Both the position numbers and the translations under genes were made by a program. Positions 22,301 to 34,715 of a stretch of 64,000 nt of DNA are shown here, piece after piece. Where the stretch lies: positions 48,380,007 to 48,444,006 of the forward strand of contig OZ020611.1 in the NCBI GenBank assembly GCA_963971575.1. Reading direction: 5' to 3'. Below the pieces are notes generated by a model. It did no database searches. It had not been told where the DNA came from and saw only the letters and a list, made by a program, of their open reading frames with translations. This DNA is from Liopterus haemorrhoidalis. Its lineage: Eukaryota > Arthropoda > Insecta > Coleoptera > Dytiscidae. Each line of letters starts with the position of its first letter. Position 1 is the stretch's first letter.

Positions 22301-22783
22301 TAAATTTCTACAGATTCAGAAGTAGCTTTAATTATTGTTTCTCGCATCAAATCGTTTCACATCGTCTCTAATTCTTTCCATTAAATTTTTAGTTGTAACT
22401 AGTGTAATGCAGTTGCAACCTAAATCTTACCACGGACTGGCAAAAAGAGAATAATTTTACTCGGGCCAGTGAAAATATATTTTACCAGTATAATTTACTG
22501 TAAAAGTATGTAACTTACATTTAAAACTAAATATTTTTTAGTTACTAGTACAAATAAAAATTTATAATTTTATATACAAGTTCTACTAGCCGTAACTAAT
22601 TCTATAACAAATATAATTCTATTAGATATATGTTTTTAAAATTTTCGGCCCGGATAGATTTAGCAACGGACCGTGGACCGACGGTTGAAAAACCCTTGTG
22701 TAACGTATACTTTATCTTTAAGATATCCCCAAAAATAAATCTAAAGGTTTTTTAAAATTGAGTCTAGGGAATGATCTGGTTAT

Positions 22784-24300
22784 TTGTCTGGTCCATTTGA
22801 AACATTACATGGAACCACTCATATACTCTGTTGTTTTAATTTCAAGCGATTCCCAGATGAATTAAAAATTGCAACAGTGCTCCCGATATATAAGAAAGGT
22901 GATAATAATGATCCAGGAAATTTCCAAGATACCAAAGATTCCAAAGATCCAAAATATTTGAAAAGATATTATCTACTCAAATACTTCAATACTTTGATAG
23001 TAATAACTTGTTTAGTGAGGCACAGTTTGGATTTAGAAGCGGCAAATCAACTACGGATGCCATATTATCTTTCCTTTCTGAAATATCGGGTTCCATGGAA
23101 TCCAGAGAATATTGCTTGGCCACCTTATTAGATTTATCAAAAGATTTTGATTGTGTCACGCATGAAATATTATTAGAAAAGCTAGCCTTATATGGATTTG
23201 ACGAGAACAGTATCAACTTGATGACATCCTACTTAGAAAACAGAGCACAGATTGTTTAAACAGAGCACAGATTGTTTCATTTAAAAATGTTTCGTTAAAT
23301 ACCTCAACTGTTACCTTGGGCGTACCACAAGGATCTATCCTCGGCCCTCTCCTCTTTTTGATTTATGTCACTGACTTCCCTTCGTATATTGGTGGAACCA
23401 GTATCTTATACGCCGATGACACAACATTAATTGCAAGATCTTCATCACTTGTTGATGTTATCAGCATTAATAACACCGCAATGCAGAGAGCTAAGTACTG
23501 GTTCGACACCAATCGACTCTCCCTAAACCTCAAAAAGACCCAACAAATTCTTCTAACGCTAAAAGCAAATAATTTTGACAACCCGTTATCTGTGAACCTA
23601 CTGGGGGTACTTATTGATCCGAAACTCATTTGGGATCAGCATGTTGGTGCATTGGCAAATCAATTGTGTTCTGCAATCTATTTGCTAAGAAACCTGGCAC
23701 CAATTGTAAGTACTGACGTCCTGAGAATTGCATACTATGCATTGTTCCACTCCCAGATGACATTATAGCATAGGGTCATTCGGCAGCAGCTAACAAAATT
23801 TTTAGCCTACAATGACACGCAATTAGAGTACTGACACACTCATCCTACAGAGCTGATTGTCGGAATAATTTTATTTTTTTAAATATAATGACCTTTCCAT
23901 CTGCGGTCATGTACCATTCCCTAATTTTGACACATAAAAAAATAAGCAGTTTTCAAACTCATGCGGAAATTCACCAATACGACACAAGAGGCAAGTCGAA
24001 TTTATACCCAGATTTTCTACTAAATCCCGTACCTGTGAGAACTTCTACGCAGCCAAATTATTGAATAAATTACCAATAGAACTCAGAAGTTTGGCTTCAA
24101 GAAAAGGATGAAACAGTTCTTTACTGAACATCCTTTTTACTCCACAGAAGAATTATTCAAATATAAATTTTAAAAATGTAAACATCTAATGTTAAACTTG
24201 AAATAATAATTGTGTATTCAAATGTATGTCTTGACTGACTTAAAAACATAATCCATGTAGCTAAGTCAATAAATGTATTATTATTATTATTATTTTTTCT
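22784..24300 (+). pseudogene. Jockey/CR1-like LINE reverse transcriptase, best preserved copy
   Basis: Domains in order: FPDELKIATVLPIYKKGDNN (RT start) at 22850; after a frameshift, SEAQFGFRSGKSTTDAI at 23020; LLDLSKDFDCV at 23130 (motif A, catalytic Asp kept); a 19-bp tandem duplication at 23240-23278 that breaks the frame; MGVPQGSILGPLLFLIYVTD at 23316; ILYADDTTLI at 23407 (motif C); LSLNLKKTQQILL and LGVLIDPKLIWDQHV after it. Further C-terminal pieces (LLNKLPIELRSL) run to 24110. The 3' end has (TTA)n at 24277-24294. No endonuclease domain is present. Several single-base indels show it is inactive. Confidence 0.92.
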
Positions 24301-24554
24301 GATTTTTTTTTTTATTATATATGGATATAATAATATGGTTGAATTTAAAAAAATACGCTATCGAAAGGATCTAAAAAATATGGATTATCTAATTTAAAAA
24401 AAAAAAGACTTACTTTCCACTTTTGCGCCACCTAAGGGTTGGAACCATACGAGTATTATTATTATTTCATATATATTCATTTAAAAAGCTATGAGACAAG
24501 CTTTCAGTACATAATTTTTATAAAATGCCCACAAAGTTATCCAAAAAAAGATAC

Positions 24555-24740
24555 AATTTGTTAGTGTGTGGCTAGCAGGGGATCAGGTATCAAATTCAAC
24601 TCCCGATGCCGGCAAACATTAATTAGTTTCCCCAAAAACAAATAAAAGTGGGTCAGAACCCACGTTAAACTGTAGGTCCATACATGGATTATTTAAAACA
24701 CGCAACACGCACTACATAAGTGTAAGAGGGGATACGAAGT
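24555..24740 (+). repeat. Probable SINE-like repeat
   Basis: AATTCAACTCC near 24594 resembles a pol III B box. The downstream phrase ACACGCAACACGCACTACAT (24700) recurs as ACACGCAACACGTATTACAT at 51993 and in weaker form near 28495. GCCGGCA occurs upstream in two of the copies. The A box is poor, so the class is uncertain. Confidence 0.4.
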
Positions 24741-25249
24741 AGAATAATATGTGATGAACTCAAAAACGGGTTCCCGTCAGGCGATCAGTCGATATCTGTT
24801 CTACTGGTTTATGTTCTCTTGGTCTGTGGACAGATTTTCGATCCGCCGATCTGTTGATTAAACGTATGGGCGTTCTATGTTGTCAGTTTACCAATTTGTC
24901 TATGGCCTATCGATATGTCGGTCTGTAGTCTATCGATATATCGGCCTGTGAATCTCTCAGTTTCTACAGTTAAAAAAAAAAGAAACAGAATCTAAATATC
25001 TACACTTATTTCTGAGTTTAGGAAGTTAATCTAACCTAACTTAACTTAATAAATTTAACCCACTGAGTCTGTAGAAATACCTTGAATAAGCCTATGGCTG
25101 CAAGCGTTAAACCGCTTGAACCTGCTGTTTGTCCGCTAAGCAAGGGCACATACGTGAGTTCAATGCTGCTTATGTCAAATAATTTATTCAAAAATATTTA
25201 TACAAACTACCGGTCCTGCTTAGCCCTTCGCAACCGGCTATAAACTGTA

Positions 25250-25350
25250 GGTGCCTTTCTGTGTACGCTAATAAAATGAACAAATGAAACCTGGAAACCA
25301 GAGGCCTAGGCTCATCTGGGGCTGTCGCGCCAATGATGATAATGACGATA
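25250..25350 (+). repeat. Dispersed repeat 3' end (shared with 30660-30800)
   Basis: TGTGTACGCTAA, GAAACCTGGA, CAGGAGGCCT-like and GGCTGTCGCGCCAAT with a GATGATAAT tail occur here and at 30667-30800. The tail of short repeats suggests a LINE or SINE 3' terminus. Confidence 0.6.
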
Positions 25351-25369
25351 TGTATAAATCATCATCATC

Positions 25370-26110
25370 AAGCCTTGTCCATCATCGGGTGATTTTGGAC
25401 TGCCTCTAAAAAGAGCATAGGCTGTCAATAAAATTTCTCCATCTAACTCGTCTATCTGCCATAGGTTTCAAGTCGGTGGTGTTGTTATAAAGTTTTTTGT
25501 CTAGGTTTTGAGAGCTCCATGCATTTATTTCTAGCAGGGTTGAGCGACGCCAGGTGTTCTTGGGTCGCCCTCTACGCCTACTGCCCTGAGGGTTCTATGC
25601 TAGTGCATATCGACACACTTCGCTAGAAGCCCTTCGAAGAGTGCGCCCTAATCAACCATACTTTCTTCTTTTTATTTGCAGATTAATGTCCATTTGACAT
25701 TCCCACAATTCTACGTTTGATATTCTACGTGGCCAATAAATGCGAAAGATTCTTCGAAGACATCGATTTACAAATACTCGCACTCTTCTTTTGATAGCTT
25801 CTGTAACGAACCAAGTTTCGCAGCCGTACAGAAGAACTGACGTCACGCATGCTCTGAATATGATAGTTTTCGTGGAAGTACTGTAGATCGCATAATTCCA
25901 TAAATGGCTAAGTTGGATGAAGACGCCTCTCACTTTACGTATTCTGCTTTCCACATCTATATCCGCGCCACCATCCACAGACACATCACTCCCCAAGTAC
26001 TGGAAATCATCCACACGCTCGTTTTGATGGTTACCGAGCAGTAAAGGTCTATCGGTTTCTGCATTTATCTGCATTTCTGTATAGGTAAATACTGTTGCAA
26101 ATAAGTCGAA
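25370..26110 (-). pseudogene. RTE-like LINE, C-terminal RT region and 3' end
   Basis: The 173-aa minus frame 25652-26173 contains DFQYLGSDVSVDGGADIDVE, SRIRKVRGVFIQLSHLW, FRACVTSVLLYGCETWFVTE and VNRCLRRIFRIYWPRRISN. Continuing across stops it reads GRPKNTWRRS-like residues and RRVRWRNFIDSLCSF, the end of the protein. A GATGATGATGA tail (about 25360-25375) closes the element. The FQYLGS...R..A..F..L...W and LLYGCE.W blocks are characteristic of the region after the RTE RT domain. The first ~35 residues of the frame are probably not LINE-derived. Confidence 0.85.
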
Positions 26111-26179
26111 AACAATATTTGCAGAAAAAAGTACGTATGGGTGAGAAAATATATACTTATATTTTTTAAGCAATACAAT

Positions 26180-26815
26180 TTTGTTTGTATATTTTAGTCA
26201 AAATCACTTCGAAATTTGGTTTAATTTTTTTAAATAAATTTCTATACTTTGATATATGCATAAAAAGCTTTAATTTGTCCGGTTTTAGCAACATTTAAAC
26301 GAAGTATGCATAGCAACGTTATGTAGTGTTATAAAACTTCTAAATTATCTGCGGTATTTGAAATAAAATTTAGACTATAGTCTGAAATTATTTTCAAAAT
26401 GATGTAATACGGATCATAACCGGTTTGATTTGTCAATTAGCAAATTTGAAAATTTCTCAAATTTTTATTCATTCTGTATGTTGATCAAAGAATTTCTGTT
26501 ATCATGAAATTTGTTAATTATGTCGGCCCGTTTGAATAAAAAAAGTCTGGGATTTAACTTCAGTGTTACGATTAAGGTTCAAACTATTGACTGTTAAATG
26601 TTAAATGTCCATCTAAGAAATTTTGTTTATTATAAAATTGGCTTGAAATTACTATATAAAACATTTAGATAACCATAGGTCGTCTCTACCATATCACAAA
26701 ATTAATACAAATCACACAATGAATGAGATTTTTCCTTATTATTGACTTATGTTTAACTTATCAATATAAAAGATACTCACACCGATTTCAATAGATATAG
26801 TGTTTCTAGTTCTTG
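26180..26815. other. AT-rich stretch, nothing recognised
   Basis: No motif, terminal repeat or tandem structure noticed. Confidence 0.5.
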
Positions 26816-26818
26816 TCT

Positions 26819-26990
26819 TATGCTGAGTATAGCGCTACTCATATTCACAATAAAGATATCAGGGAAGAATTGAACATTACTCCCATGCTGGAGAAAATCT
26901 CAAACGAATACCCATTTGTAGAATTCCCAAACGGGAGCAAGGAAGGCCAAGGAAAATATGGGCGCTGGAACAGATTGCAATCCATTAAAC
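26819..26990 (+). pseudogene. LINE ORF2 C-terminal fragment
   Basis: Reads ATHIHNKDIREELNITPMLE then KISNEY. LINE ORF2 ends often read RIRN.DIR.EL.....LE.I before RLRWFGHV. Short and without flanking RT. Confidence 0.55.
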
Positions 26991-27479
26991 TGAAATTTAA
27001 ATTTTTAGTTTAATTCAGATTTATCTATACCTAAAATTTCGCGTCGTACTTACTACTGAGTCGTGACATATAAGGGCGTTGCGACGCATCTGTTAAAAAT
27101 CACTGTCCTATTGTATTAAAGGCCCCTACTAAAAGCAATCTAGAACACGGGTTCTTAACCTTTTTGAGCCGCGACCCAAATTAAGAAACTACGTTTATGG
27201 GGGACCCAAAGGCGGCAAACAAGGTAACACAAAAAAAAAAAAACAACAAATTGGATAAAATTGATTTTATCACTTACTATCCGATAATGAAAAATAACAC
27301 TGGCCAACAAAAACAAAAAGTTTTTTCTGTCCGAGTTTAGTCCGTAATTTTTTTGTTTGTCATACATAAAAACAATAAAAAAATGTAAACAATTTCATCA
27401 AAGTTTGCTTTTGTAGTCTTGAGAACGATAATAACGATTCCTTAATTTTGACAGTAGAAGTAAACTATCTACGATGTTT

Positions 27480-27870
27480 TGTAGTGACAAAGCGGCGGGG
27501 GGGTATTTGGTACTGAATCCAAATACTCAAACAAGTTCATCTGAAAGTTCAAATGCAGTATTTGACGAAGAATTTATACCATCACAGGAACCATCAGTGC
27601 CTTATCTCATTACAGCGTAAGATTTCAATGATTTAATTAGAGATCTGAATCTATCCAAAAGTAAATAGAGATTTTGGGTTCTTGACTGAGACAGTGGAAT
27701 TTGCTCAATAAAAATGTCAAAATAACTGATCAACGAAAACGACATGATCTTTTTTCTACTTTTTTTACTAAGGAAGATGGACTTTTGTAATAACGTAAAT
27801 GGTTTATTTGAAGCAATTGGAATACCTTGCATTTCCAGCGAATGGCGCTTGTTTATTGATCAATAAATTG
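27480..27870 (+). pseudogene. Fragment of a widely repeated arthropod protein, function unknown
   Basis: Across frameshifts the plus strand reads EPSVPYLITA, FNDLIRDLNLSKSK, ITDQRKRHDLFSTFF, FCNNVNGLFEAIGI and ISSEWRLFID. I recognise this series from uncharacterised multicopy proteins in insect genomes; no function is established to my knowledge. Its position inside a hAT element suggests spread by transposition. Several stops make it non-functional. Confidence 0.6.
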
Positions 27871-28350
27871 AAAAAGTTAAAATAATTGAAATTTATTGAT
27901 GAGTGTAGTGTTCAAATTTGAAAATATTGATCAATTTTTTTTGAAAATAAAACAATTTCTATATTTCATAATTTTTTTAAGGAATTCTAGGTATATTTTT
28001 ATCTGTTTAGTTATTGCCAACTGTTTAGTTGCAGCGTAACCAAGAAATGTATATGTTATGTGTTTTGTATTCAAATTTGACGGAACCACAAACGTTCTAA
28101 TTCACCATCCTCTAGGTTATTTCTTTTGTTTTTGTTCACAGCTCGTAATTTTGTGAAGATTTTTTAAATATTTTCATTTTGATAAATGTTTTACAGTCGG
28201 TAATTTAAAACTTTTCGAAAAAAAATGATAAATTAATTGGTGTGTGTAAAGTGATCATTTTATTTTCAAGGTAATCATCAATTAATTGTTCAATTAAAAA
28301 AATTGATCAATTTATTGATCAATAAATAAATATTGATCAATAAACTTTAG
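27850..28350. repeat. Possible nested element with TTGATCAATAAA ends
   Basis: GTTTATTGATCAATAAATTG opens the block and, inverted, TATTGATCAATAAAC closes it, with further TTGATCAA copies inside each end. This is the same layout as the hAT elements of this window. No target duplication could be confirmed. Confidence 0.5.
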
Positions 28351-28545
28351 CTTTGCATAAGTTTTGAAAGTTCATTCAATTTATTAGATGAAAATAAATA
28401 CAGAATTTCAAATTTTTCTCTGCGACCCATAGGTTAAGAACCTCTGGTCTAGAACACACGTTATACAGTAGGTCTCATATATCTGTCATACATGTAACAT
28501 GCATAACACAGGTGAATGTGTGGAAAGTATCACGTAACGTACACG

Positions 28546-29230
28546 TCAATATTGACTATAAGAACTAACTATTTAGGAAAGACCCCTAGAAAGATTTTAC
28601 ATATATTTTTTAATTATTCTCATTTCATAATGATGGGATTTTTTATATCTTCAGGATAAGGAAAACCGACTATATTTGTAAGTTACTAATATTTGATCTA
28701 ATATATTAAAAAAATTAATAAACATAGACAATTTTGTTTTCTTAATTTTTTATTGGATTATATATATTGAGTAAACAAATTATTTTATAAATAAACGAAA
28801 CAACTTTCGTCCTTCTAAAGAGTGGTGCCATTGCTCTCAAGGTCTTCCGAACCAAATCAAACAAAATTTCAATTATAAATTAACTGAATTCAGTTTTCCC
28901 ATGGCTTATTTCAATAAAACCAGAAATTAATTTATTCATATTTTATCAATGAACTCACCACATTTACATGTTTTTAGAATTATTATTGACAAATTTAAAT
29001 ATAAAACATTGTTATTTGTAAAGTATGATAGTATTTCTAAATTTCTTGTGAATAAAGAAAGAATTAAACCATTATTAAAAATTATTGATCATGGTGCAGA
29101 TTTGAAATGCCAAATATAAGAATTGAAATATCTTGAAAATTCGTGTAAAAGTGTAACTATAGTCCATTCAAACGTTAAATTGCAGTATTGCTCTTATGGG
29201 AAATTGGAGCGGTGTTGCCAAATGTTTTAA
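28546..29230. other. AT-rich stretch, nothing recognised
   Basis: No motif or repeat noticed. Confidence 0.5.
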
Positions 29231-29240
29231 AAGTCATATA

Positions 29241-30329
29241 TAGAGCCCTGCGCGAATACTTTTTCTGTATCCGTATCCGATCCGCATCCGCATAGACAGA
29301 ATCCGCATCCGATCTGCATCCGCAGCCTTTATGATAATAAAATCCGCATCCGCAAAAATATCCGCACAGGATTTGCTGTCTGTTTGGAAATATCTAACAT
29401 GTTTCGCCTTATTTGGCATATCGCTGTTTTAAAACACTGCTAAAATTTTTTAAATTTTATCACACTAATATTACTTGATCCAGAAATATATTTTCTATCT
29501 GTCGTCGTACTGATATTATATAGATTAAAAAATAAAGATGTATATTACAATTATTCGACTCTTAAGCCAAGTTTATATAAAATGTAAAACTTTAAAGCTT
29601 ACTATTTATATGTTATTTATAACTTACTATTATTTTAGAGCAGCGATATTTAGAAATAATTGAACAGATTAATTTATCACATTTATGACCAAATAATTAA
29701 CAAGAAAAGTCCTATGATATCTGCAAATTTAAAAGATATAAGTTTTCAATTATAAAACTAAATTCTTAAAATCATCCTATTATTAAAAGATGAAAGTTAT
29801 ATGACGATATCAAGAATTTTAAGATATTTTTATTTTTTTAATTTGATTTGAACTTCTATGTTTTTAAGTGTGGGCATGGTTAATTTTTACTAATATTTCC
29901 AAAAATGCAAAATATGGCGATACATAATTATTTTTAAATAAATAAATGTAATAAATCCAAAGAAATTGTTGTATCTACGACTGTTATATAAACTCTACTA
30001 TATTTAACTATTTAAGTAAACATAAAGTAGGTCTTTATGGGAAGAGTAAAAAAAGTAAAAAGTGCCGTAACGTATTATTATTTCACTCTTGCCATAAGCA
30101 CAATGCAAATGCCAGCGATACATTTTTGGGGTTCTAAACTCGTCTTCCGTAGGAAGAGGCGTCCACCCGAAGATTTTATGTTCACGCGGATATTGCGGAT
30201 AAGCGGATATGATATATAATCCGCATCCGATCCGCATCCGCACGATTTAAATGATAATTTATCCGCATCCGCAGAAAAATGGCGGAGATGCGGGTAGTCC
30301 TCGGTTATCTGCGGATTTGCAGGGCTCTT
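29241..30329. mobile_element. hAT element with ATCCGC subterminal arrays
   Basis: Perfect 8-bp duplication GTCATATA at 29233-29240 and 30330-30337. Ends TAGAGCCCTGCGCGAATAC and (inward) AAGAGCCCTGCAAATCCGC. GATCCGCATCCGCA arrays lie at 29270-29370 and, inverted, at 30190-30310. No transposase; the middle is plain AT-rich DNA. Length 1089 bp. Confidence 0.93.
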
Positions 30330-30659
30330 GTCATATATGCGTAATTTTATATTCTTTTGTTGATAATTTATTGAAATTAAATAGAAAAAGTATTAGGGAA
30401 AAATTAAAAAACATTTGTACCACATTTTCAACGATCAGCGTTTTTCACAGCTGGCAACCTTGCTAAGAAAGAAATTGACAGTGTTACTGGGATAACCCAT
30501 TAGAGAGTATGAAATGCATTCTAACATTTGAATTGACTATATAATTACTGTATTTTGAACAAGTATCAGAGATGCCACTACTGTAGAGAGTACAAAATTT
30601 GACGAAAATAATGAAGAAAAAAATAATAATAATAAATAGAGCAACGAGATGGATAAACG

Positions 30660-30800
30660 TGGATGTCTTTCTGTGTACGCTAAAAAATTTACGTAGTACT
30701 GACCATATTACTCCTAAATGTACATAGTTTGAAAACATGGTTCTGAAACCTGGATACAGGAGGCCTCAATTCGGGCTGTCGCGCCAATATTGATGATAAT
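30660..30800 (+). repeat. Dispersed repeat 3' end (shared with 25250-25350)
   Basis: Same phrases as the 25.25 kb copy, with a roughly 50 bp insertion between TGTGTACGCTAA and GAAACCTGGA. Confidence 0.6.
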
Positions 30801-30809
30801 TGTTTATAT

Positions 30810-31155
30810 TGCATTTTTATTTATATTGTATGAAGAATTATCATAACTGAAAATTATAAGTATCAATTTTATGAGAATTAAACAATAAACTAAACTAAAC
30901 TAACTGTAAATAAAATCATGCTGTATTTATAATTATTTTTTTAAAATTAATTAGGACCTTCTTTGTTAACGATTGGTCTGGAGCTATTTAATACATGATA
31001 AATATGAATTGGGATGTAGAAAAAAGGATTCAAATGGGATAAAGTGATTGCTAGTGAGGCCCGTCACAGCAGGACATTGGTTACGGAGGAGGGCCATGGT
31101 TAAGTTTACAATAGAGAATAGAGCAAGTTAGTAATGAGATATGAGTTAGTGATGA

Positions 31156-31225
<70 letters not shown>

Positions 31226-31380
31226 CAATAATAACGATAAGTAAGTAAATTTTGGTATCATTTAAATATTTTGCTAAAGCTTTAATTATTACTATATTGG
31301 CATAGCGGTGAATAAGTGGGATGTTTGTAGGCAATACTACGTTGTTTTTTTTATTAAAATTTGATGAAATTTACTTTGAA
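30810..31380. repeat. TA microsatellite within AT-rich DNA
   Basis: (TA)n at about 31158-31211 followed by AAT repeats; nothing else recognised. Confidence 0.85.
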
Positions 31381-31386
31381 GATTTT

Positions 31387-31562
31387 CGTAATTCTAGCAA
31401 GATAATATTCAATGATTTAAGTCGGCAATTGTATCTTCGTCCATTTTCAATAATGTTAAATTTGTGTAGATGAGCCGGCAAAGTGTATGGTTTAAGCGCG
31501 TTCTTGAAATTGATGTTATCGCTTTTCTTGGAAGACTTATATTTTTAAACCAAGGGTTTTTA
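31387..31562 (-). pseudogene. LINE C-terminal fragment (post-RNase H)
   Basis: The minus strand reads PWFKNISLPRKAITSISRTR then LNHTLCRLIY, and later DEDTIADLNH. The form LPRK.IT.ISR.R..H..... ..AHL matches the C-terminal region after RNase H in I-clade LINEs. About 58 residues. Confidence 0.6.
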
Positions 31563-32655
31563 TTGCTTTTATTATTAATGTTATCCCTTTTGAACTAGAT
31601 TTGTTAATAAATTCATTTTTCCATGATTTGCGTAATTTGTTAGTGTATAAATTTAATTATTCTGACGTTGAATGAATATAAGTGTTCTCGACTAAACCGT
31701 CTACGCATACTTGTTTAGCGTGATTTAGCGCATACTGTTTCATTATAAAGAGTAGTATTATGCCTTCTGATCCAGAATATTTTGATGTTAATATTGTTTT
31801 GTACTTGACTACAACTGTAATTAGAGTTAAAATAAATAAATAAATAATTGTAATAAATCGTACGATAGTAAAAATTCTAAACATACCTTATATCTAAAAT
31901 TATAAATATATATTATTTATTATTTTTGCGGGCACATCAAAAGCGCCTTCACATTAACGCCTTCCATCTAAATAATAATTTATCATAAGATATTAAATGA
32001 TATACTGACTTAATACGTATAACCCAAAACACATTAGAATATTCTCCTCAAATCTTTAGAGATACTAGAACATTCTTAACCAGTTTTGTAATATCGATGT
32101 AAATATTTGTCAGTTTAAAACAGGCTTGATAGGAGGAAACTGTCAATGAAATTTTTATCTAAAGTCAGGGTCAGGGCCGTCTGCAACAGACCGGCCCGCT
32201 CCATTCGGATATTCCACATCCGGGCCTAAGATAACTTCTCTCATATTGCACTAAATCTCACAATAGAGTCGCCTTTAATACTGAATATTAGACAACTGAC
32301 AGCCAGACGGCAATTTATTACTACATGTGGTAGTTGTTAATTTTTTTAATAAGTCGGATGAAGTAATTATGTGATTATTTTGTCTATAATTCTTCAAATT
32401 TGACTCACTGTTTTGATATGAATCTTTATCGAATTGTTTGTATTTCTAGTTACATTTTACAGGAAATGATTAAGATTAAAAATATTTTAACGCACATATT
32501 TTTAACGTATTTTACTGATTATAGGGTCATATGAAGCGATAAAAAAAAATTGCAAATAAATATGGCTATTAATTTAATGAGTTATGATTAAGTAGCTGAA
32601 ATACTAAGTTGCTAAGGAGATCACTATAATTTCAAAAACATACTTAATCCTTTAG
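31563..32655. other. AT-rich stretch, nothing firm
   Basis: At 32163 CAGGGCCGTC resembles a hAT start, but no partner end is seen. The upstream part (31570-31880) might be more LINE sequence but carries no clear motif. Confidence 0.4.
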
Positions 32656-32659
32656 CCAT

Positions 32660-32935
32660 TATTGCTGTTAGGTGTCAGGCTGTGTGGGAGTTTGAGTTTC
32701 TGCTTAAGTTGGTGATTTACTCCATAACTCTTTCCATTATTTCTATCCTCCGTCAAGGCTTTAACGTTCTTCCAAATATATTTATCTTTTTTCAACCGCA
32801 TTCTTCAGTTCTTCGCTCCATGCTTTCCTCTGCGATTTCTCCTGACTGTTCTCGCTTCCATGACTCTTTTCACTTCCCTGTCATTATTCATCCTATTCAC
32901 ATGTCAAAACCACCGTAACTGTCCTTTTTCAATGG
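32660..32935 (-). pseudogene. LINE ORF2 C-terminal fragment (RWFGHV type)
   Basis: The minus strand reads EKGQLRWF, a stop in place of Gly, HVNRMNNDREVKRVMEARTV and RRNRRGKHGAKN. The LRWFGHV.RM...R..K.V segment lies near the end of many LINE ORF2 proteins. Confidence 0.65.
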
Positions 32936-34059
32936 TCTGCTCCACATAATTTCAAAATCTTAATTTTTTCAATTGTTAAATGACTAAAATTCTCTTCTTC
33001 AAATGCTATCTCCGAGTCAAAGGTGGAATACTAAACTGGCAATTCTAACTTGGATACAACAGCTCGAAAATCCGTATGCTTAGATCCTCTTTCAGGTTGC
33101 ATAGCCAAAGAAATTATATTTGCTGCTACGCATAACATGACCCAGTTATTCCAATTTTCGTTTTTTTAATTCAATAATTTCACATAAATGTCTTCCGTCG
33201 AACTATTCGCAATACGCGTTGACATTTTTCGTGGAACGACGGATAGCACAAGCTAAAATTGGAGCACAATATACAGCTTCATTGTAAATCAACATATTAC
33301 ATTTTTTTTTTGGCACATTTCATTCTATCTATGGATTAATAGTAAGATTAATCCGGAAGAAGAAGAGCAAAGAGAACATGGATAAAAGGAATTCACCATC
33401 TATTTCGTAATTACGTGCTACCTTGTGGTAAGCCTGAAGTGCAGTACCTGGTGGAGGATGGTTTAAGGCCTAAACCTATACCACCTATAATTAGGCTTAT
33501 CATACGTCCCGGTTTGAAGGTATGGCCTCGGCGTCCCGGCCAGTTTGTCATTTTGTCCCGGGTATTTCGTAAAAATTAAAAAGTGCTATATTACACGTAG
33601 TACAAAAGGGCAGCCTCGAAAAATGACAATAAGGTAACTAATTTAAAAAATTGATGTGAAGTGTGAATTTTCACACATTTCAGGATTTTGCAGGTATTTA
33701 GTAACTGAATGATGATTATTTGGGATGCCAAAACAAATTTTATATTAAAATATTTTTTTTGTTAATTTTAATTCGCCTAATACCATTATTTAGGTTTCTA
33801 AATATGTGCAGTATTTTTTTTATATAGCAAGGGTCATTCAGAATTTTAAAAATTGCGCCTATGGCTTCCATTGGTTGTTATAAGTTCCGCCCCTCTGATT
33901 TCGTGTACATTGAAACAGAATTAAATTATAATTTAAACAGTTTCCACTGGTTATTAAATTTACGCTGTTAAAAATTAAATGCAACATTTGCCAAAATATA
34001 ACTAGATTTTGAAAAAATAATTTAAATAATATAAAAAAAAAAAAAAAACAAAAAATAAT

Positions 34060-34145
34060 ATTGTCTCTTCTCGCAGGGTTCGATCCCCTTCGGATCGAGT
34101 TACTTGGGCGATAAGGCAGCGTCAAAAGCCACTGCACCAGCATAC
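34060..34145 (-). repeat. tRNA-derived SINE-like head
   Basis: On the minus strand TGGTGCAGTGG (34129-34139) fits a pol III A box with one mismatch. GGATCGAACCC (34076-34086) fits a B box with one mismatch, at a spacing of about 40 bp. A tail rich in T instead of A follows, so the identification is tentative. Confidence 0.45.
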
Positions 34146-34194
34146 ACGTTCCAGTGGAGCGTGTTACAAAGCTATAACTTGTGTACATTATTAG

Positions 34195-34715
34195 CCAATA
34201 ATCACAAAAAATTATTTTTTTTCCAAAAACGTAATCTGATCAAAAATTCCTGTTGTACTATTCCGGTTCACACCAATGTACATTACTTAGAATTTTTTCA
34301 GATTTTTAGTTTAAACCATCCGGGCTACAGGGTGTGGGACAAAATTTTTTGGCACAATTTTGAGAAAAATCGCTCCAAAATAATTTATTTTGCAAAAATA
34401 AAAATTTAATCGTTAATCCACGTACCAATGGCTTTCATTTGATACCCTACTCAGAATTATAAAAAAATTTTTTTTTTTTTTCGATGAGCACATATTTGTT
34501 TATATTTTTAGGGGGATATGTTTTTTAGATGGTTTAGTATTTTTCTTATGTGCGGGTCAAAGAGTTGTATAAGCGTGCCAAATTTCAACTCTCTAGGTTT
34601 AGCCGTTTGGCTACAATTTTTACCGAACAGACAGACAGACAGACAGACAGACAGACGATAAAATGACGGTATAAGGGTTTTTTGGTCATACCTACAAAAC
34701 CCTAAAAACAAAGAA
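34195..34715 (+). repeat. Helentron-like dispersed repeat, clearest copy
   Basis: Blocks in order: GTAATCTGATCAAAAATTCC, CACCAATGTACATTA, TTTTTTCAGATTTTTAG, TTTCATTTGATACCC, GCCAAATTTCAACTCTCTAG, TTTAGCCGTTTGGCTACAAT, (ACAG)n at 34625-34656, and GTCATACCTACAAAACCCTA. This copy defines the order seen in pieces elsewhere in the window. Confidence 0.65.

Larger units (their letters stand above)
27146..28446. mobile_element. hAT element with GGTTCTTAACC ends
   Basis: Left end CACGGGTTCTTAACCTTTTT and right end GGTTAAGAACCTCTG are inverted. Flanks ATCTAGAA (27138-27145) and GTCTAGAA (28447-28454) form an 8-bp duplication with one mismatch. GCGACCCA occurs just inside both ends. The interior carries an unrelated coding scrap (27480-27870) and an ATTGATCAATAAAT-rich block (27850-28350), so it is composite. 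Confidence 0.85.

Noticed and set aside
22104..22301. Tyr-Pro-Leu-Ile-Thr repeat peptide
   Set aside because: Translation of the GGGTAATTAAC subterminal array of a transposon.
32163..32235. hAT element starting CAGGGCCGTC
   Set aside because: No matching opposite end and no 8-bp duplication could be found nearby.
33340..33480. Possible Harbinger-type nuclease fragment (RKKKSKENMDKR / EEEQREHG)
   Set aside because: A short basic or acidic stretch without any catalytic motif; not distinguishable from chance.
34076..34139. Free-standing tRNA gene
   Set aside because: A and B boxes are recognisable but no cloverleaf with acceptor stem could be drawn; a SINE head is more likely.
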